A DNA stretch of 37,628 bases from Prevotella veroralis DSM 19559 = JCM 6290 (GCF_000377625.1 NZ_KB898341.1:1-37628), one strand, 5' to 3'; counted from the stretch's first letter, positions 26,505-35,775 are shown. Notes: generated by a model not told the origin, from the sequence alone. Translations and numbers: made by a program.

Positions 26505-27854
26505 ATGGCAAATGTAATTAAGTTACGAAAGGGCTTAGACATTAACCTTACAGGACGTGCACAGGAGCAGATGTTGTCTGTGAAATCACCTACGGAATAT
26601 GCTTTGGTTCCTGATGATTTCCCGGGATTGACACCTAAAGTGACCGTCCGTGAAGGTGACCATGTTCGAGCTGGTGACCCCTTATTTGTTGACAAAGGGT
26701 GCACTGAAGTTAGCTTCGCTTCTCCTGTGAGTGGTACAGTCACAGCTATTGAACGTGGAGAAAGACGTAAGGTGTTGCGTGTGAAGATTACTGCTGATGC
26801 GCAGCAGGAGTATGCTGACTTTGGTGTGAAGGACGTGGCGGGCTTATCCGCAGATGATGTCAAGGCTTCTTTGTTGCAGGCGGGATTGTTTGGTTATATC
26901 AACCAGCTACCTTATGCTGTTGCTACACGTCCAGACACAGAACCAAAGGCTATTTTCGTGTCAGCACTTCGTGATAAACCTTTGCAGGGCGACTTCGAGT
27001 TTGAGTTGAATGGTCAGGAGAAGGACTTCCAGACTGGTTTAACTGCTCTCGCCAAGATTGCAAAGGTTTATTTGGGTATTGGTATTAAGCAATCGGCTTC
27101 TGCGTTGATTAGTGCAAAGGACGTAGAGGTAACAGCTTTTGATGGTCCTTGCCCAGCAGGTAATGTTGGTGTACAGGTAAATCATATCGACCCAGTCAAT
27201 AAAGGTGAAGTGGTATGGACTGTTGACCCAACAGCCGTTATCTTCTTTGGTCGCTTGTTCAATACAGGTAAGGTTAACCTCACTCGTCGTGTTGCTATAG
27301 CAGGTAGTATGGTAAAGCAGACAGGTTATGTTGATGCCCTCGTGGGTACTCCATTGAAGCAGATTCTTACAGACAACATCGTTGATGGTTGTAGCGTTCG
27401 TATCCTCAATGGTAATCCTCTCACTGGCGTTATTGCTAACGACGAGTCTGTGCTTGGTGCACATACTTCAGAGGTTACTGTTATACCAGAAGGTGATGAT
27501 GTAAATGAAATCTTTGGCTGGATATTACCCCGTTTCAATGATTTTTCAACCTCGCGTAGTTACTTCACTTGGTTACAGGGAAAGAAGACCTATAACCTTG
27601 ATGCTCGCATAAAAGGTGGTGAACGGCACATGATTATGAGCGGAGAGTATGATAAGGTTTTACCCATGGATATATATGGTGAGTATCTCGTTAAATCAAT
27701 TATCTCAGGTAATATTGATCGTCAAGAAGAATTAGGAATTTATGAAGTAAGTCCTGAAGACTTCGCTCTTGCAGAGTTTGTTGATAGTTCAAAATTACCA
27801 TTGCAGAAGATTGTTCGTGAGGGATTAGATATCCTTAGAAAAGAGAATGCATAG
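26505..27854 (+). CDS. nqrA: Na+-translocating NADH:quinone reductase subunit A
   Basis: This is a 449-residue cytoplasmic-face subunit of Na+-NQR. It has the NqrA opening IKLRKGLDINLTG, the LVPDDFPGLTPKVTVREGDHV biotinyl/barrel-like region, the TRPDTEPKAIFVSALRDKPL segment, and the GWILPRFNDFSTSRSYFTW block near the C-terminus. NqrA takes part in quinone reduction and carries no covalent flavin. Length is that of the family. It is first in the operon; 256 bp with a repeat array separates it from nqrB, whereas later genes are closely spaced. Confidence 0.97.
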   Translation: MANVIKLRKGLDINLTGRAQEQMLSVKSPTEYALVPDDFPGLTPKVTVREGDHVRAGDPLFVDKGCTEVSFASPVSGTVTAIERGERRKVLRVKITADAQQEYADFGVKDVAGLSADDVKASLLQAGLFGYINQLPYAVATRPDTEPKAIFVSALRDKPLQGDFEFELNGQEKDFQTGLTALAKIAKVYLGIGIKQSASALISAKDVEVTAFDGPCPAGNVGVQVNHIDPVNKGEVVWTVDPTAVIFFGRLFNTGKVNLTRRVAIAGSMVKQTGYVDALVGTPLKQILTDNIVDGCSVRILNGNPLTGVIANDESVLGAHTSEVTVIPEGDDVNEIFGWILPRFNDFSTSRSYFTWLQGKKTYNLDARIKGGERHMIMSGEYDKVLPMDIYGEYLVKSIISGNIDRQEELGIYEVSPEDFALAEFVDSSKLPLQKIVREGLDILRKENA

Positions 27855-27974
27855 GGGTCAAAAGCCCACAATAACTTTAACTATAGTTTTAAATGAAGTT
27901 TCTCAGAGTGTTATTAATGATAATTCCATCAGCTGTTATAGACGTAAAAGGATGTAAACCATGCTTGATGAGTG

Positions 27975-28062
27975 CATTACAAATGCTTTGTAGTAACATT
28001 ACAAAAGGCTTGTAATAACATTACAGCTAACTTGTAATAGCATTACAAAGGCTTTGTAACAA
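27975..28062 (+). repeat. Four tandem 22-bp dyad repeats between nqrA and nqrB
   Basis: Units start with CATTACA at 27975, 27997, 28019 and 28041, exactly 22 bp each. Each holds an inverted repeat; unit 4 is the most symmetric (TTACAAA-GGC-TTTGTAA) and unit 3 the most diverged. The spacing is two helical turns. There are no spacers between units, so it is not a CRISPR array. The array lies 49 bp before nqrB and could act in DNA as protein sites or in RNA as a row of hairpins. Confidence 0.85.
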
Positions 28063-28110
28063 TTTGGAAACTGAAACTTTGGACTTTAAGAACCCTATAA
28101 TAAAAGTATT

Positions 28111-29262
28111 ATGAGTTTAAGAAATTATCTCGATAAGATACGCCCAAACTTTGAAGAGGGCGGAAAGCTTCACGCTTTCAAGAGTGTCTTCGATGGTTTC
28201 GAGACGTTCCTTTATGTTCCTAACGAGACATCAAAGAGCGGAACTTCTATCCATGACGCTATTGACTCGAAGCGAATAATGAGTATAGTAGTACTTTCGT
28301 TGGTACCAGCTATGCTCTTCGGTATGTATAATATCGGCTATCAGAACGCATTAGCAGCTGGTAAGCTGGCTGATGCTACCTGCTGGGGAATGTTCCTCTA
28401 TGGTATGCTTGCCCTGTTGCCAAAGATTCTTGTGTCTTACATTGTCGGTCTGGGCATTGAGTTTGCTTGGGCACAGTGGAAGGGTGAGGAAATTCAGGAA
28501 GGTTATCTTGTGTCAGGTATTCTGATTCCATTGATTATCCCTGTGACCACACCACTTTGGATTCTTGTGCTTGCAGTAGCCTTTGCTGTTATCTTCACGA
28601 AGGAAATCTTCGGTGGAACAGGTATGAATATCTTCAACGTTGCATTGGCTGCACGTGCATTCCTCTTCTTCTCTTATCCGAGCAAGATGACTGGCGACAG
28701 CATCTGGGTAGCAAAGGATTCTATCTTTGGGCTTGGTTACACCTTACCTGATGGCTTCACTATGGCAACCCCACTTGGGCAAATTGCACAAGGTACTCAC
28801 ATTGGTCACAATCTGAACGATATGATCATAGGATTGATCCCTGGCTCTGTCGGTGAGACATCTGTTATTGCCATTGCAATAGGTGCTATCATTCTTTTAT
28901 GGACCAATATTGCAAGTTGGAAGACAATGTTAAGTGTCTTTATCGGTGGTACGGTCATGGGACTTATCTTCCAATCAAGTGGTGCAACGCCAATTCACTG
29001 GTATGAGCACCTCGTACTTGGTGGCTTCTGTTTTGGTGCAGTCTTTATGGCAACCGACCCAGTCACCTCTGCTCGTACAGAGACTGGTAAGTGGTTCTAT
29101 GGATTCTTCATTGGTGCAATGGCTATCATTATCCGTGTGTTGAATCCAGGCTATCCAGAGGGTATGATGCTCGCCATCCTCTTTGGTAATATGTTTGCAC
29201 CACTTATTGATTATTGTGTAGTTCAGTCAAACATCAGCAAGCGCGCAAAGCGTGCTAAATAA
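28111..29262 (+). CDS. nqrB: Na+-translocating NADH:quinone reductase subunit B
   Basis: This is a 383-residue integral membrane subunit with about ten helices. It binds FMN covalently. The likely acceptor is T220 in DGFTMATPLGQ, at the position where most relatives have S/T-G-A-T; here Met replaces the Gly. The conserved GSVGETS block (245-251) and DPVTSARTETGKWFYG near 316-331 are present. NqrB forms the main Na+ and electron path. No Shine-Dalgarno site is visible before the ATG. Confidence 0.97.
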   Translation: MSLRNYLDKIRPNFEEGGKLHAFKSVFDGFETFLYVPNETSKSGTSIHDAIDSKRIMSIVVLSLVPAMLFGMYNIGYQNALAAGKLADATCWGMFLYGMLALLPKILVSYIVGLGIEFAWAQWKGEEIQEGYLVSGILIPLIIPVTTPLWILVLAVAFAVIFTKEIFGGTGMNIFNVALAARAFLFFSYPSKMTGDSIWVAKDSIFGLGYTLPDGFTMATPLGQIAQGTHIGHNLNDMIIGLIPGSVGETSVIAIAIGAIILLWTNIASWKTMLSVFIGGTVMGLIFQSSGATPIHWYEHLVLGGFCFGAVFMATDPVTSARTETGKWFYGFFIGAMAIIIRVLNPGYPEGMMLAILFGNMFAPLIDYCVVQSNISKRAKRAK

Positions 29263-29279
29263 ATAAGGAGGAGAAAGAA

Positions 29280-29993
29280 ATGAAAACAAATAGTAATTCT
29301 TATACAATTACCTATTCTATCATCCTCGTGCTGATAGTGGCTTTCTTACTTGCCTTTGTATTCCAAGCATTAAAACCAATGCAGGATGCTAACGTACAGC
29401 TTGATCAGCAGAAACAGATCTTGTTTGCACTCAATCAGGATCGTAACATGACCAATGAACAGGCTGTTGAGCTATGGAAGAAGATTATCATTGCGGATGA
29501 TATTATCAATAGCGATGGTAAAGTGGTTGAGGCTGGTAAGCAAGGAGGCGTTGATGCTGGCTTTAAGCTGAATAGTAAAGATGCTAAAGAAGGTAAACTC
29601 GCCTTATTCCGTTGTAAGGTAAATGGAGAGGTTAAGTATGTCATCCCTGTCTATGGTAATGGTCTTTGGGGACCTATCAATGGCTTTATTGCTATTAATG
29701 GCGATAAGAGAACTGTATTTGGAGCTTATTTTAATCATGAAAGTGAGACGGCTGGTCTTGGAGCAGAAATAAAAGACAATGCTGACTGGCAAGCTAAGTT
29801 CAAGGGAAAGAAGCTCTTTGCTGATGATAACAATCAGAAGATTGCCTTGTCTGTGGAGAAGAAGATAGAAGATCCAAAGACACAAGTTGATGCTGTTACT
29901 GGTGCTACACTTACCAGTAATGGTGTGACAGAGATGTTCCATTCAGATAAAGGTGGACTTCAACCTTACGTTAAATTCCTGATAAGCAAATAA
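29280..29993 (+). CDS. nqrC: Na+-translocating NADH:quinone reductase subunit C
   Basis: This is a 237-residue subunit with one N-terminal membrane helix (about 10-30) and a periplasmic FMN-binding domain. DAVTGATLTSNGV holds the flavinylation motif with acceptor T210. YGNGLWGPINGFIAIN and HESETAGLGAEI are family hallmarks. AAGGAGG lies before the ATG, one of the few strong ribosome binding sites in the window, 17 bp after nqrB. Attachment of FMN needs ApbE, which is not encoded here. Confidence 0.97.
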   Translation: MKTNSNSYTITYSIILVLIVAFLLAFVFQALKPMQDANVQLDQQKQILFALNQDRNMTNEQAVELWKKIIIADDIINSDGKVVEAGKQGGVDAGFKLNSKDAKEGKLALFRCKVNGEVKYVIPVYGNGLWGPINGFIAINGDKRTVFGAYFNHESETAGLGAEIKDNADWQAKFKGKKLFADDNNQKIALSVEKKIEDPKTQVDAVTGATLTSNGVTEMFHSDKGGLQPYVKFLISK

Positions 29994-30022
29994 CATTCAT
30001 AATCTTTTAGAACGATAAGAAA

Positions 30023-30652
30023 ATGGATTTATTCTCAAAGCAAAATAGAGAAGTGTTCAGTAATCCGCTGAATCTGGATAACCCAATTATGGTTCAGGTA
30101 CTCGGTATCTGTTCTGCACTTGCTGTAACTTCACAGTTGAAGCCAGCGATTGTTATGGGACTTGCTGTAACTATTATCACAGCATTCTCCAATGTTATTA
30201 TTTCACTCATCCGCAACACAATCCCTAATCGTATTCGTATCATTGTACAGTTGGTGGTTGTTGCTGCACTTGTAACCATCGTAAGTCAAATCCTCAAAGC
30301 AGTAGCTTATGATGTTAGTGTACAGCTCTCTGTCTATGTCGGCTTGATTATTACCAACTGTATTCTTATGGGTCGCTTAGAAGCTTTTGCCATGACTAAT
30401 AAGCCTTGGCCTAGTTTCCTTGATGGCATCGGAAACGGCTTGGGGTATGCTATGATCCTTGTTATCGTTGGTGCTTTCCGAGAGTTCTTCGGTCGTGGAT
30501 CATTGCTTGGTTTCAAGATTCTCCCACAGAGTCTTTATGATGCAGGCTATATGGATAATGGTATGATGACAATGCCGGCAATGGCGCTCATCCTACTTGG
30601 TTGTGTTATTTGGATTCATCGTTCATATTTCTATAAAGAAGATAAGAAGTAA
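30023..30652 (+). CDS. nqrD: Na+-translocating NADH:quinone reductase subunit D
   Basis: This is a 209-residue membrane protein with six helices, of the NqrDE/RnfAE family. C30 ([11 protein letters not shown]) and C113 (TNCILMG) match the half-membrane cysteines that, with those of NqrE, hold an iron-sulfur centre between the two subunits in known structures. It lies 29 bp after nqrC and 2 bp before nqrE. Confidence 0.97.
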   Translation: MDLFSKQNREVFSNPLNLDNPIMVQVLGICSALAVTSQLKPAIVMGLAVTIITAFSNVIISLIRNTIPNRIRIIVQLVVVAALVTIVSQILKAVAYDVSVQLSVYVGLIITNCILMGRLEAFAMTNKPWPSFLDGIGNGLGYAMILVIVGAFREFFGRGSLLGFKILPQSLYDAGYMDNGMMTMPAMALILLGCVIWIHRSYFYKEDKK

Positions 30653-30654
30653 TT

Positions 30655-31281
30655 ATGGAACATCTTATTAGTTTATTCTTCCGGTCCATCTTTGTGGACA
30701 ATATGATTTTCGCATTCTTCCTCGGTATGTGTTCTTACCTTGCTGTATCAAAGAGTGTGAAAACGTCATTAGGTCTTGGAGCAGCCGTAACATTCGTATT
30801 GCTCGTTACGACACCAGTCAATTATCTACTATTAACAAAGGTTCTCGGACCTGATTGTTTGGCTGATGGTGTCGACTTGACCTACCTTAGTTTTATCCTC
30901 TTTATCGCGGTCATTGCAGGTATCGTTCAGATAGTTGAAATGGCAGTAGAAAGGTATTCTCCTTCGCTCTATGGTGCTTTGGGTATCTTCTTACCATTGA
31001 TTGCAGTGAATTGTGCTATCATGGGAGCATCGCTTTTCATGCAACAGCGTATAGGTCTTGATCCATCAAGTACACAATATATCGGCTCTTTCTGGGATGC
31101 TCTCGTTTATGGTCTTGGTTCTGGTTTGGGCTGGACTTTGGCTATCGTGGCAATGGGTGCTATCCGTGAGAAGATGGAGTATTCAGATGTACCAAAGCCT
31201 TTGCAGGGACTTGGTATCACGTTTATCACAGTAGGACTGATGGCTATGGCAATGATGTGCTTCTCTGGTCTTAAAATCTAA
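30655..31281 (+). CDS. nqrE: Na+-translocating NADH:quinone reductase subunit E
   Basis: This is a 208-residue membrane protein, homologous to NqrD but inserted with opposite topology. C26 ([11 protein letters not shown]) and C120 (AVNCAIMG) are the paired cysteines for the shared iron-sulfur centre. The start lies 2 bp after the nqrD stop, so translation is probably coupled. Confidence 0.97.
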   Translation: MEHLISLFFRSIFVDNMIFAFFLGMCSYLAVSKSVKTSLGLGAAVTFVLLVTTPVNYLLLTKVLGPDCLADGVDLTYLSFILFIAVIAGIVQIVEMAVERYSPSLYGALGIFLPLIAVNCAIMGASLFMQQRIGLDPSSTQYIGSFWDALVYGLGSGLGWTLAIVAMGAIREKMEYSDVPKPLQGLGITFITVGLMAMAMMCFSGLKI

Positions 31282-31288
31282 GTAAACA

Positions 31289-32557
31289 ATGGGACAATTC
31301 ATAACAACAAGTATTATAGTATTCTTGATCACTATCCTTGTATTAGTGATTCTGCTGCTTGTGGCTAAAAAGTATCTCAGTCCAAGTGGGAAAGTGACGA
31401 TAACTATTAATGGTGACAAGCAGATGACTGTTGATCAGGGTAGCTCGGTTATGGCTACACTGAATGAGAATGGTGTATTCCTGCCTTCTGCCTGCGGTGG
31501 AAAGGCTAGCTGTGGTCAATGTAAGGTACAGGTAGTTGAAGGCGGTGGCGAGATACTCGATTCTGAACGTCCACACTTCAGTCGTAAGGAGATAAAGGAT
31601 CATTGGCGCCTTGGATGCCAGTGTAAGGTAAAGGGCGATATGTCACTCAAAGTACCTGAATCTGTCATGGGCGTTAAGGAATGGGAGTGTACAGTTATCT
31701 CTAACAAGAATGTTTCTTCCTTCATAAAGGAGTTCAAGGTTGCATTACCTCCAGGTGAGCACATGGACTTTATCCCAGGCTCTTATGCACAGATTAAGAT
31801 CCCTGCATACGATTGCATTGACTATGACAAGGATTTCGATAAGAATGATATTGGTGAGGAATATATCGGTACATGGAAGAAGTTTAACATCCTCTCTCTA
31901 AAGGCTCACAACCCTGAAGAGACTGTGCGTGCCTATTCCATGGCGAACTATCCAGCTGAAGGTGACATCATCACATTGACGGTTCGTATTGCTTCAACCC
32001 CATTCCTCCCACGTCCGCAAGTAGGTTTCCAAGATGTACCAACAGGTATTGGCTCATCTTACATCTTCTCACTTAAGCCAGGAGATAAGGTTATGATGAG
32101 TGGACCATACGGTGACTTCCATCCAAACTTCACCTCTGGTAAGGAGATGATATGGATTGGTGGTGGTGCTGGTATGGCTCCTTTGCGTGCGCAGATCATG
32201 CACATGACAAAGACCTTACACACTCGTGATCGTGAGATGCACTTCTTCTATGGTGCTCGTGCATTGGGTGAAGCCTTCTTCTTGGAGGATTTCTGGGAGC
32301 TTGAAAAGGAATATCCAAACTTCCATTTCCACCTTTCTCTTGACCGACCAGACCCTGTTGCTGATGCTGCAGGTGTGAAGTATTACACTGGCTTTGCGGT
32401 TAATTGCATTCGTGATGAGTACTTGAAAGATCACGAGGCACCTGAGGATTGCGAGTATTACTTATGTGGACCTCCAATGCTTATCAAGACTGTTACCGAT
32501 TATCTCGATAGTCTTGGTGTTGAAAAGGATGCAATCATGTACGATAACTTCGGATAA
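31289..32557 (+). CDS. nqrF: Na+-translocating NADH:quinone reductase subunit F
   Basis: This is a 422-residue NADH-oxidising subunit. It has an N-terminal membrane helix (about 6-26), a 2Fe-2S ferredoxin domain (C69, C75, C78, C110), an FAD domain with RAYSMANYP (214-222), and an NADH domain with GGGAGMAP (291-298) and CGPPM (393-397), ending in DNFG. All expected cofactor residues are present. Electrons go NADH to FAD to 2Fe-2S, then to the membrane subunits. A hairpin follows, ending the operon. Confidence 0.98.
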   Translation: MGQFITTSIIVFLITILVLVILLLVAKKYLSPSGKVTITINGDKQMTVDQGSSVMATLNENGVFLPSACGGKASCGQCKVQVVEGGGEILDSERPHFSRKEIKDHWRLGCQCKVKGDMSLKVPESVMGVKEWECTVISNKNVSSFIKEFKVALPPGEHMDFIPGSYAQIKIPAYDCIDYDKDFDKNDIGEEYIGTWKKFNILSLKAHNPEETVRAYSMANYPAEGDIITLTVRIASTPFLPRPQVGFQDVPTGIGSSYIFSLKPGDKVMMSGPYGDFHPNFTSGKEMIWIGGGAGMAPLRAQIMHMTKTLHTRDREMHFFYGARALGEAFFLEDFWELEKEYPNFHFHLSLDRPDPVADAAGVKYYTGFAVNCIRDEYLKDHEAPEDCEYYLCGPPMLIKTVTDYLDSLGVEKDAIMYDNFG

Positions 32558-32570
32558 TTTAAAACTGATA

Positions 32571-32609
32571 AAGCATGTTCTGTGAAGTAAGTCATAGGAC
32601 ATGCTTTTT
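32571..32609 (+). terminator. Rho-independent terminator of the nqr operon
   Basis: AGCATGTTCT pairs with AGGACATGCT (one G-T pair) around 14 bases and is followed by TTTTT at about 32604-32609. It begins 14 bp after the nqrF stop. Confidence 0.8.
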
Positions 32610-32789
32610 AAAAATAGAGATGACTCCATGTGAGTATCTCCGTTTTTTGATTTGTAGAAAAGGTTATGTGCGCTTTTTTCATCGGTCGGTAAAGTTCTAT
32701 TGTGGTATCATCATCCAAAGAACTTTCTCTTTTAATTTGAATAGATAATGCTTACAAAGGATTTAGTTTATAAATAAAGAGTCATAATT

Positions 32790-33224
32790 ATGAAGAATCT
32801 TTTGATTAAAGCTAACATATTTCTGTGTCTGTCATTGATGACAATTTGCGCTCATGCACAATCTGGCAAAGTCGTAATAGGCAAGGGAGGCATAGAAGCT
32901 CGTTACTTAGGTGAATCGAAGACAATGTATCATTGTGAAGTGCAAGACGATTTTTGGATTTCTAAGACGAAAGCTCGTGTTATTGTGTACAGGGCTGTGA
33001 AGGGACAGGGTTTTGTTATTCCTAATTTTGAAAAGGTTCTTGTTTATCAACAACCGAGGAAGTCTAAAGTTCTAGCAATTATAGTGACACCCCAAGGCGA
33101 CTTACCTGATTGTTATCGTTGTCTTGGTGTTGTTAATAACTATTATAAGGTTCAAACAGTACTTGGTATTGTTGGTTATGTGTTGAAAAGCCGTTTCTTT
33201 TGGGATTCTATTTGTACATTTTAA
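32790..33224 (+). CDS. Secreted protein with C-terminal SH3-like domain
   Basis: This is a 144-residue protein with a signal peptide (cut after ICAHA, residue 23). The last 60 residues read like a bacterial SH3 domain: KVLVYQQPRKSKVLAII, then CYRCLGVVNNYYKV, then GIVGYVLKSRFFWD, the usual YYKV...G..GYV pattern. Such domains often bind cell wall or other glycans, but here the ligand is unknown. Transcribed alone after the nqr terminator. No promoter consensus was found. Confidence 0.75.
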   Translation: MKNLLIKANIFLCLSLMTICAHAQSGKVVIGKGGIEARYLGESKTMYHCEVQDDFWISKTKARVIVYRAVKGQGFVIPNFEKVLVYQQPRKSKVLAIIVTPQGDLPDCYRCLGVVNNYYKVQTVLGIVGYVLKSRFFWDSICTF

Positions 33225-33394
33225 TACTTCATAGCGGTACTATCAGTTTCTGTAATTTATCTTTATGAGGATGAAATATCTAAAACTTATTTGGAGGCAT
33301 TGGTAATATCAACCACATCTGTTTTATAATTTAGAGCCTTTCGATGTGTTTCAATGAGTGTAGTCGTGTAAATCTTTATTGCAGATACAAGACA

Positions 33395-33438
33395 AGAAAG
33401 TGTGCCAAAATGCTGATTTAGCATCCGCCACACTTTCT
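33395..33438. terminator. Two-part hairpin between convergent genes
   Basis: AGAAAGTGTG (33395-33404) pairs with CACACTTTCT (33429-33438), and ATGCT/AGCAT (33410-33424) pair inside. It lies 41 bp past the minus-strand DUF417 gene and likely serves that gene. Confidence 0.7.
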
Positions 33439-33479
33439 ATTATAATTAAACTCTTTAGTCAGGCAATATAAGATATTAC

Positions 33480-34061
33480 CTACTTGCGTTTTAAGATACG
33501 CTGTGCACAATCTGATAAGACAACTACCGCGGATGCTAAAATACAGACATCCTTGATTACTAATCGCCCTGCACCTGTCAATAACGGGAATCCATGTTCG
33601 CCACTACCAAGGTCGGGTACCCATGCTTCGGGCGTTGTGACAAGGAACGACAGAGTACCTAAAGTCATTAAGATGACTAACCCCGTACCAACGAAACCAA
33701 CCTTCGGAAACCATATACCTAATAATGTCAAGATACCGAAAGTCATAATTGCAATACCCAAACCATGCGAGAAGGTATAAGTGTTGTTGGCCTCATGCCA
33801 CTCGTGTTTAACCTTATCGAACTCACCTTCCTTTAGCTTATAATCCTTGTATTCAGGCGCATCTTTCGTATAAAAGAAGCTCATAAACGGACTGTTAGCA
33901 ACGAATGGAACGATTCCTTCTGCCTCATAGTTCCAGAACTTCAAACCGCCTATCCACACGAAGATAATGAATATCGCAATACGTATAAAATTGATTCCCA
34001 CGCCCTTAATTGAGGCTGCAATCTCAAGTACTGTATGCACCAGTGCTGTGATCTTATTCAT
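33480..34061 (-). CDS. DUF417 (YkgB/RclC-like) inner-membrane protein
   Basis: This is a 193-residue membrane protein with four predicted helices. FVWIGGLKFWNYEAEGIVPFVANSPFM, split as FVWIGGLKFWNYEAEG and IVPFVANSPFM, is the signature of DUF417, and FLVTTPEAWVP with GRLVIKDVCILASA near the end also fit. E. coli RclC, a member, helps survival under reactive chlorine; a similar role here is only a guess. A loop of about 40 charged residues between helices 1 and 2 (residues 65-95) is larger than in compact members. Single gene with a TATCTTTG box about 50 bp upstream. Confidence 0.85.
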   Translation of the reverse strand: MNKITALVHTVLEIAASIKGVGINFIRIAIFIIFVWIGGLKFWNYEAEGIVPFVANSPFMSFFYTKDAPEYKDYKLKEGEFDKVKHEWHEANNTYTFSHGLGIAIMTFGILTLLGIWFPKVGFVGTGLVILMTLGTLSFLVTTPEAWVPDLGSGEHGFPLLTGAGRLVIKDVCILASAVVVLSDCAQRILKRK

Positions 34062-34108
34062 AGATTCTTAACCTTTTAATTAATTGATAAATATTCTTTT
34101 AACGCCTG

Positions 34109-34116
34109 CAAAGATA
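34109..34116 (-). promoter_or_regulatory. -7 box for the DUF417 gene
   Basis: The minus strand reads TATCTTTG, 47 bp before the ATG. No TTG at the usual spacing. Confidence 0.5.
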
Positions 34117-34252
34117 TATACTTTTGTCCAATTAAAACGAAAGAAGTTGTATTTATTACAAAAAATACCGCATTCATGGTATGTAATCATGCTGTAAGAG
34201 GATGCTAACTAACCCTGATGTGTAAAAGAGGTGAGTGCTTGAACGTTAATTC

Positions 34253-34960
34253 CTATCCCTCTTTTTGCATCAACGACTTCGGACTTTGTGGAGCTGATAG
34301 CGTCACTTTCACATTCTTATAACCCATTGCCTTTAGGAATTGAGAGAACTGTTCGCGTGCATTCTCTTCGGCTATCTTGATATTTGCAGGCGTCATGCAG
34401 CGTGCTATCATCTTGTTATATGCACGGCGATAAAGGGCTTCGCGGTCGGCTGATGACCAATTCCCTTTCTCAAAGAACGAGCGTGTGTGCGCTTCATCAA
34501 TGAAGTTTCTGTCCAAGAGTTCGATAGGAGGTAGCTTGGCAACTACGATACTGTCATCCTCAACTTGCAGCCATTGCGGTTCTGCGTGATGCAGGTCTAT
34601 TCCCATACGAATCGTTCCGTAATAGATTCTCACCAGTTCGTCGTCGGAGAAGAAACCATGATTAATGGTGTCAATGAGTTCCTCGTCATTGATAGAAAGG
34701 AACTCCCACTGCCCGATGTCTTGTATCTCTTGAATGCGAGTAGGCGTTATGTCAATCTTATTGTCAGTTTTTATACCAATCTCATTGGACGCATTCAACC
34801 ATGAGAAGGCACCGATAAGGATAATAACAAAGACCACGAGAAGTAACAGACAGCCCATTGCTTTCTTCTCCTTTGTGATGAAATCAACCATCTTCTGCCC
34901 TTTCTTTTCTTGCTGATGAGCCTTGGGTAACTTGTTCATAGGCGTTTTCTCTTCCATCAT
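34253..34960 (-). CDS. DUF4230 membrane-anchored protein
   Basis: This is a 235-residue protein with a charged cytoplasmic start, one membrane helix (about 35-54) and an extracytoplasmic DUF4230 domain. The domain has IDLHHAEPQWLQVEDDSIVVAKLPPIELL, split as IDLHHAEPQWLQVEDDS and IVVAKLPPIELL, then a helical segment ending in LKAMGYKNVKVTL. It starts directly after the TAA of the lipoprotein gene, with GGAGGAC before the ATG, so the two are co-translated. Function of DUF4230 is unknown. Both products belong to the same family. Confidence 0.82.
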   Translation of the reverse strand: MMEEKTPMNKLPKAHQQEKKGQKMVDFITKEKKAMGCLLLLVVFVIILIGAFSWLNASNEIGIKTDNKIDITPTRIQEIQDIGQWEFLSINDEELIDTINHGFFSDDELVRIYYGTIRMGIDLHHAEPQWLQVEDDSIVVAKLPPIELLDRNFIDEAHTRSFFEKGNWSSADREALYRRAYNKMIARCMTPANIKIAEENAREQFSQFLKAMGYKNVKVTLSAPQSPKSLMQKEG

Positions 34961-35629
34961 TTAGTCCTCCTTATTAGCTTCAATAAAGTTACGTATATCA
35001 TTGATGGTAAACTTCTTGCGGAAAGAAACCGTCACATCAGCATCCTTATAACCAAGTTGTGTGAAGATAGGAACCAACTGTCGGGCAGCACTCTTCTGTG
35101 CTTCTTCTATGATCCCCATCTGTGGTATGGCATTAAGAATCTGTTTCCTCCCTTGCGCCTCATAGTTAGTTAGTTCAGCATCAGAGAAGTTCTGCCGTGT
35201 TAAAGCTACATATTTCTTTACTTCTTGATGGTCTATTTTAGTCGAGGTAAGTACAATCTTTGGGTCAGGAAGTGTGATAATAATCTGCTTCCCATGGCGT
35301 TGCACATTCTTCGCGTCGAACGATGAGAGATCGATATACGCTTTTATCGTCGCCGTCATGGGGATGGCAATGCGGCGTTCACCCAATGGCAGGTTCACAC
35401 TGAAGTCTTTTTTCATAAACGAACCAGACACTTTCATCTCATCATCGTGCGTGATAATCTTATGAATATGGTATTCTGTCGTATAGAGTCGGGAGCATTC
35501 TTGTACCTGCGTGACCAACATCGGTATCGTATCGAGTGCCTTATTGGTTGCGCCATCATCAGTGTTCTTGTTCTTACAAGCCCCCAATGTGAGAACCAGT
35601 AAAGCAATTATAGGAATTATTCTCTTCAT
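34961..35629 (-). CDS. DUF4230 lipoprotein
   Basis: With the ATG at 35629 this is a 222-residue lipoprotein with lipobox LGAC (C18). The frame is open further upstream to a TTG at 35737, but the TATCTTTG promoter box (35658-35651) lies inside that extension, so the shorter start is right. The domain has KVSGSFMKKDFSVNLPLGERR, then IIITLPDPKIVLTSTKIDH and a helical end FTQLGYKDADVTVSF, matching the pattern of the next gene. It is probably outer-membrane or periplasmic. Role unknown. Confidence 0.84.
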   Translation of the reverse strand: MKRIIPIIALLVLTLGACKNKNTDDGATNKALDTIPMLVTQVQECSRLYTTEYHIHKIITHDDEMKVSGSFMKKDFSVNLPLGERRIAIPMTATIKAYIDLSSFDAKNVQRHGKQIIITLPDPKIVLTSTKIDHQEVKKYVALTRQNFSDAELTNYEAQGRKQILNAIPQMGIIEEAQKSAARQLVPIFTQLGYKDADVTVSFRKKFTINDIRNFIEANKED

Positions 35630-35650
35630 CTTCTTTGTTGTTAAACACCG

Positions 35651-35658
35651 CAAAGATA
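35651..35658 (-). promoter_or_regulatory. -7 box for the DUF4230 pair
   Basis: The minus strand reads TATCTTTG, 21 bp before the chosen ATG, which gives a leader of about 15 nt. TTG lies 25 bp upstream, further than usual. Confidence 0.6.
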
Positions 35659-35736
35659 CAAAAAATAGTTGTCTCTTTTCATTCAAAATAATAATTAGTT
35701 TAAGTTGACGTATTAATGCGTTAACGAGTAGACACA

Positions 35737-35775
35737 ACTCTTTTACCTTTTTACTCTTTTACCTTTTTACTTTTC
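35737..35775 (+). repeat. 16-bp tandem repeat, 2.4 copies
   Basis: ACTCTTTTACCTTTTT occurs at 35737-35752 and 35753-35768, followed by a partial copy. It is pyrimidine-rich and lies in the 312-bp divergent region between the DUF4230 pair and sdaA; the rest of that region holds only the two -7 boxes. Confidence 0.7.

Noticed and set aside
27975..28062. CRISPR-like array
   Set aside because: Units follow each other without spacers and each unit differs slightly; no cas genes nearby.
35630..35737. Longer N-terminus of the DUF4230 lipoprotein from a TTG
   Set aside because: The promoter box lies within it and the lipobox signal starts at 35629.
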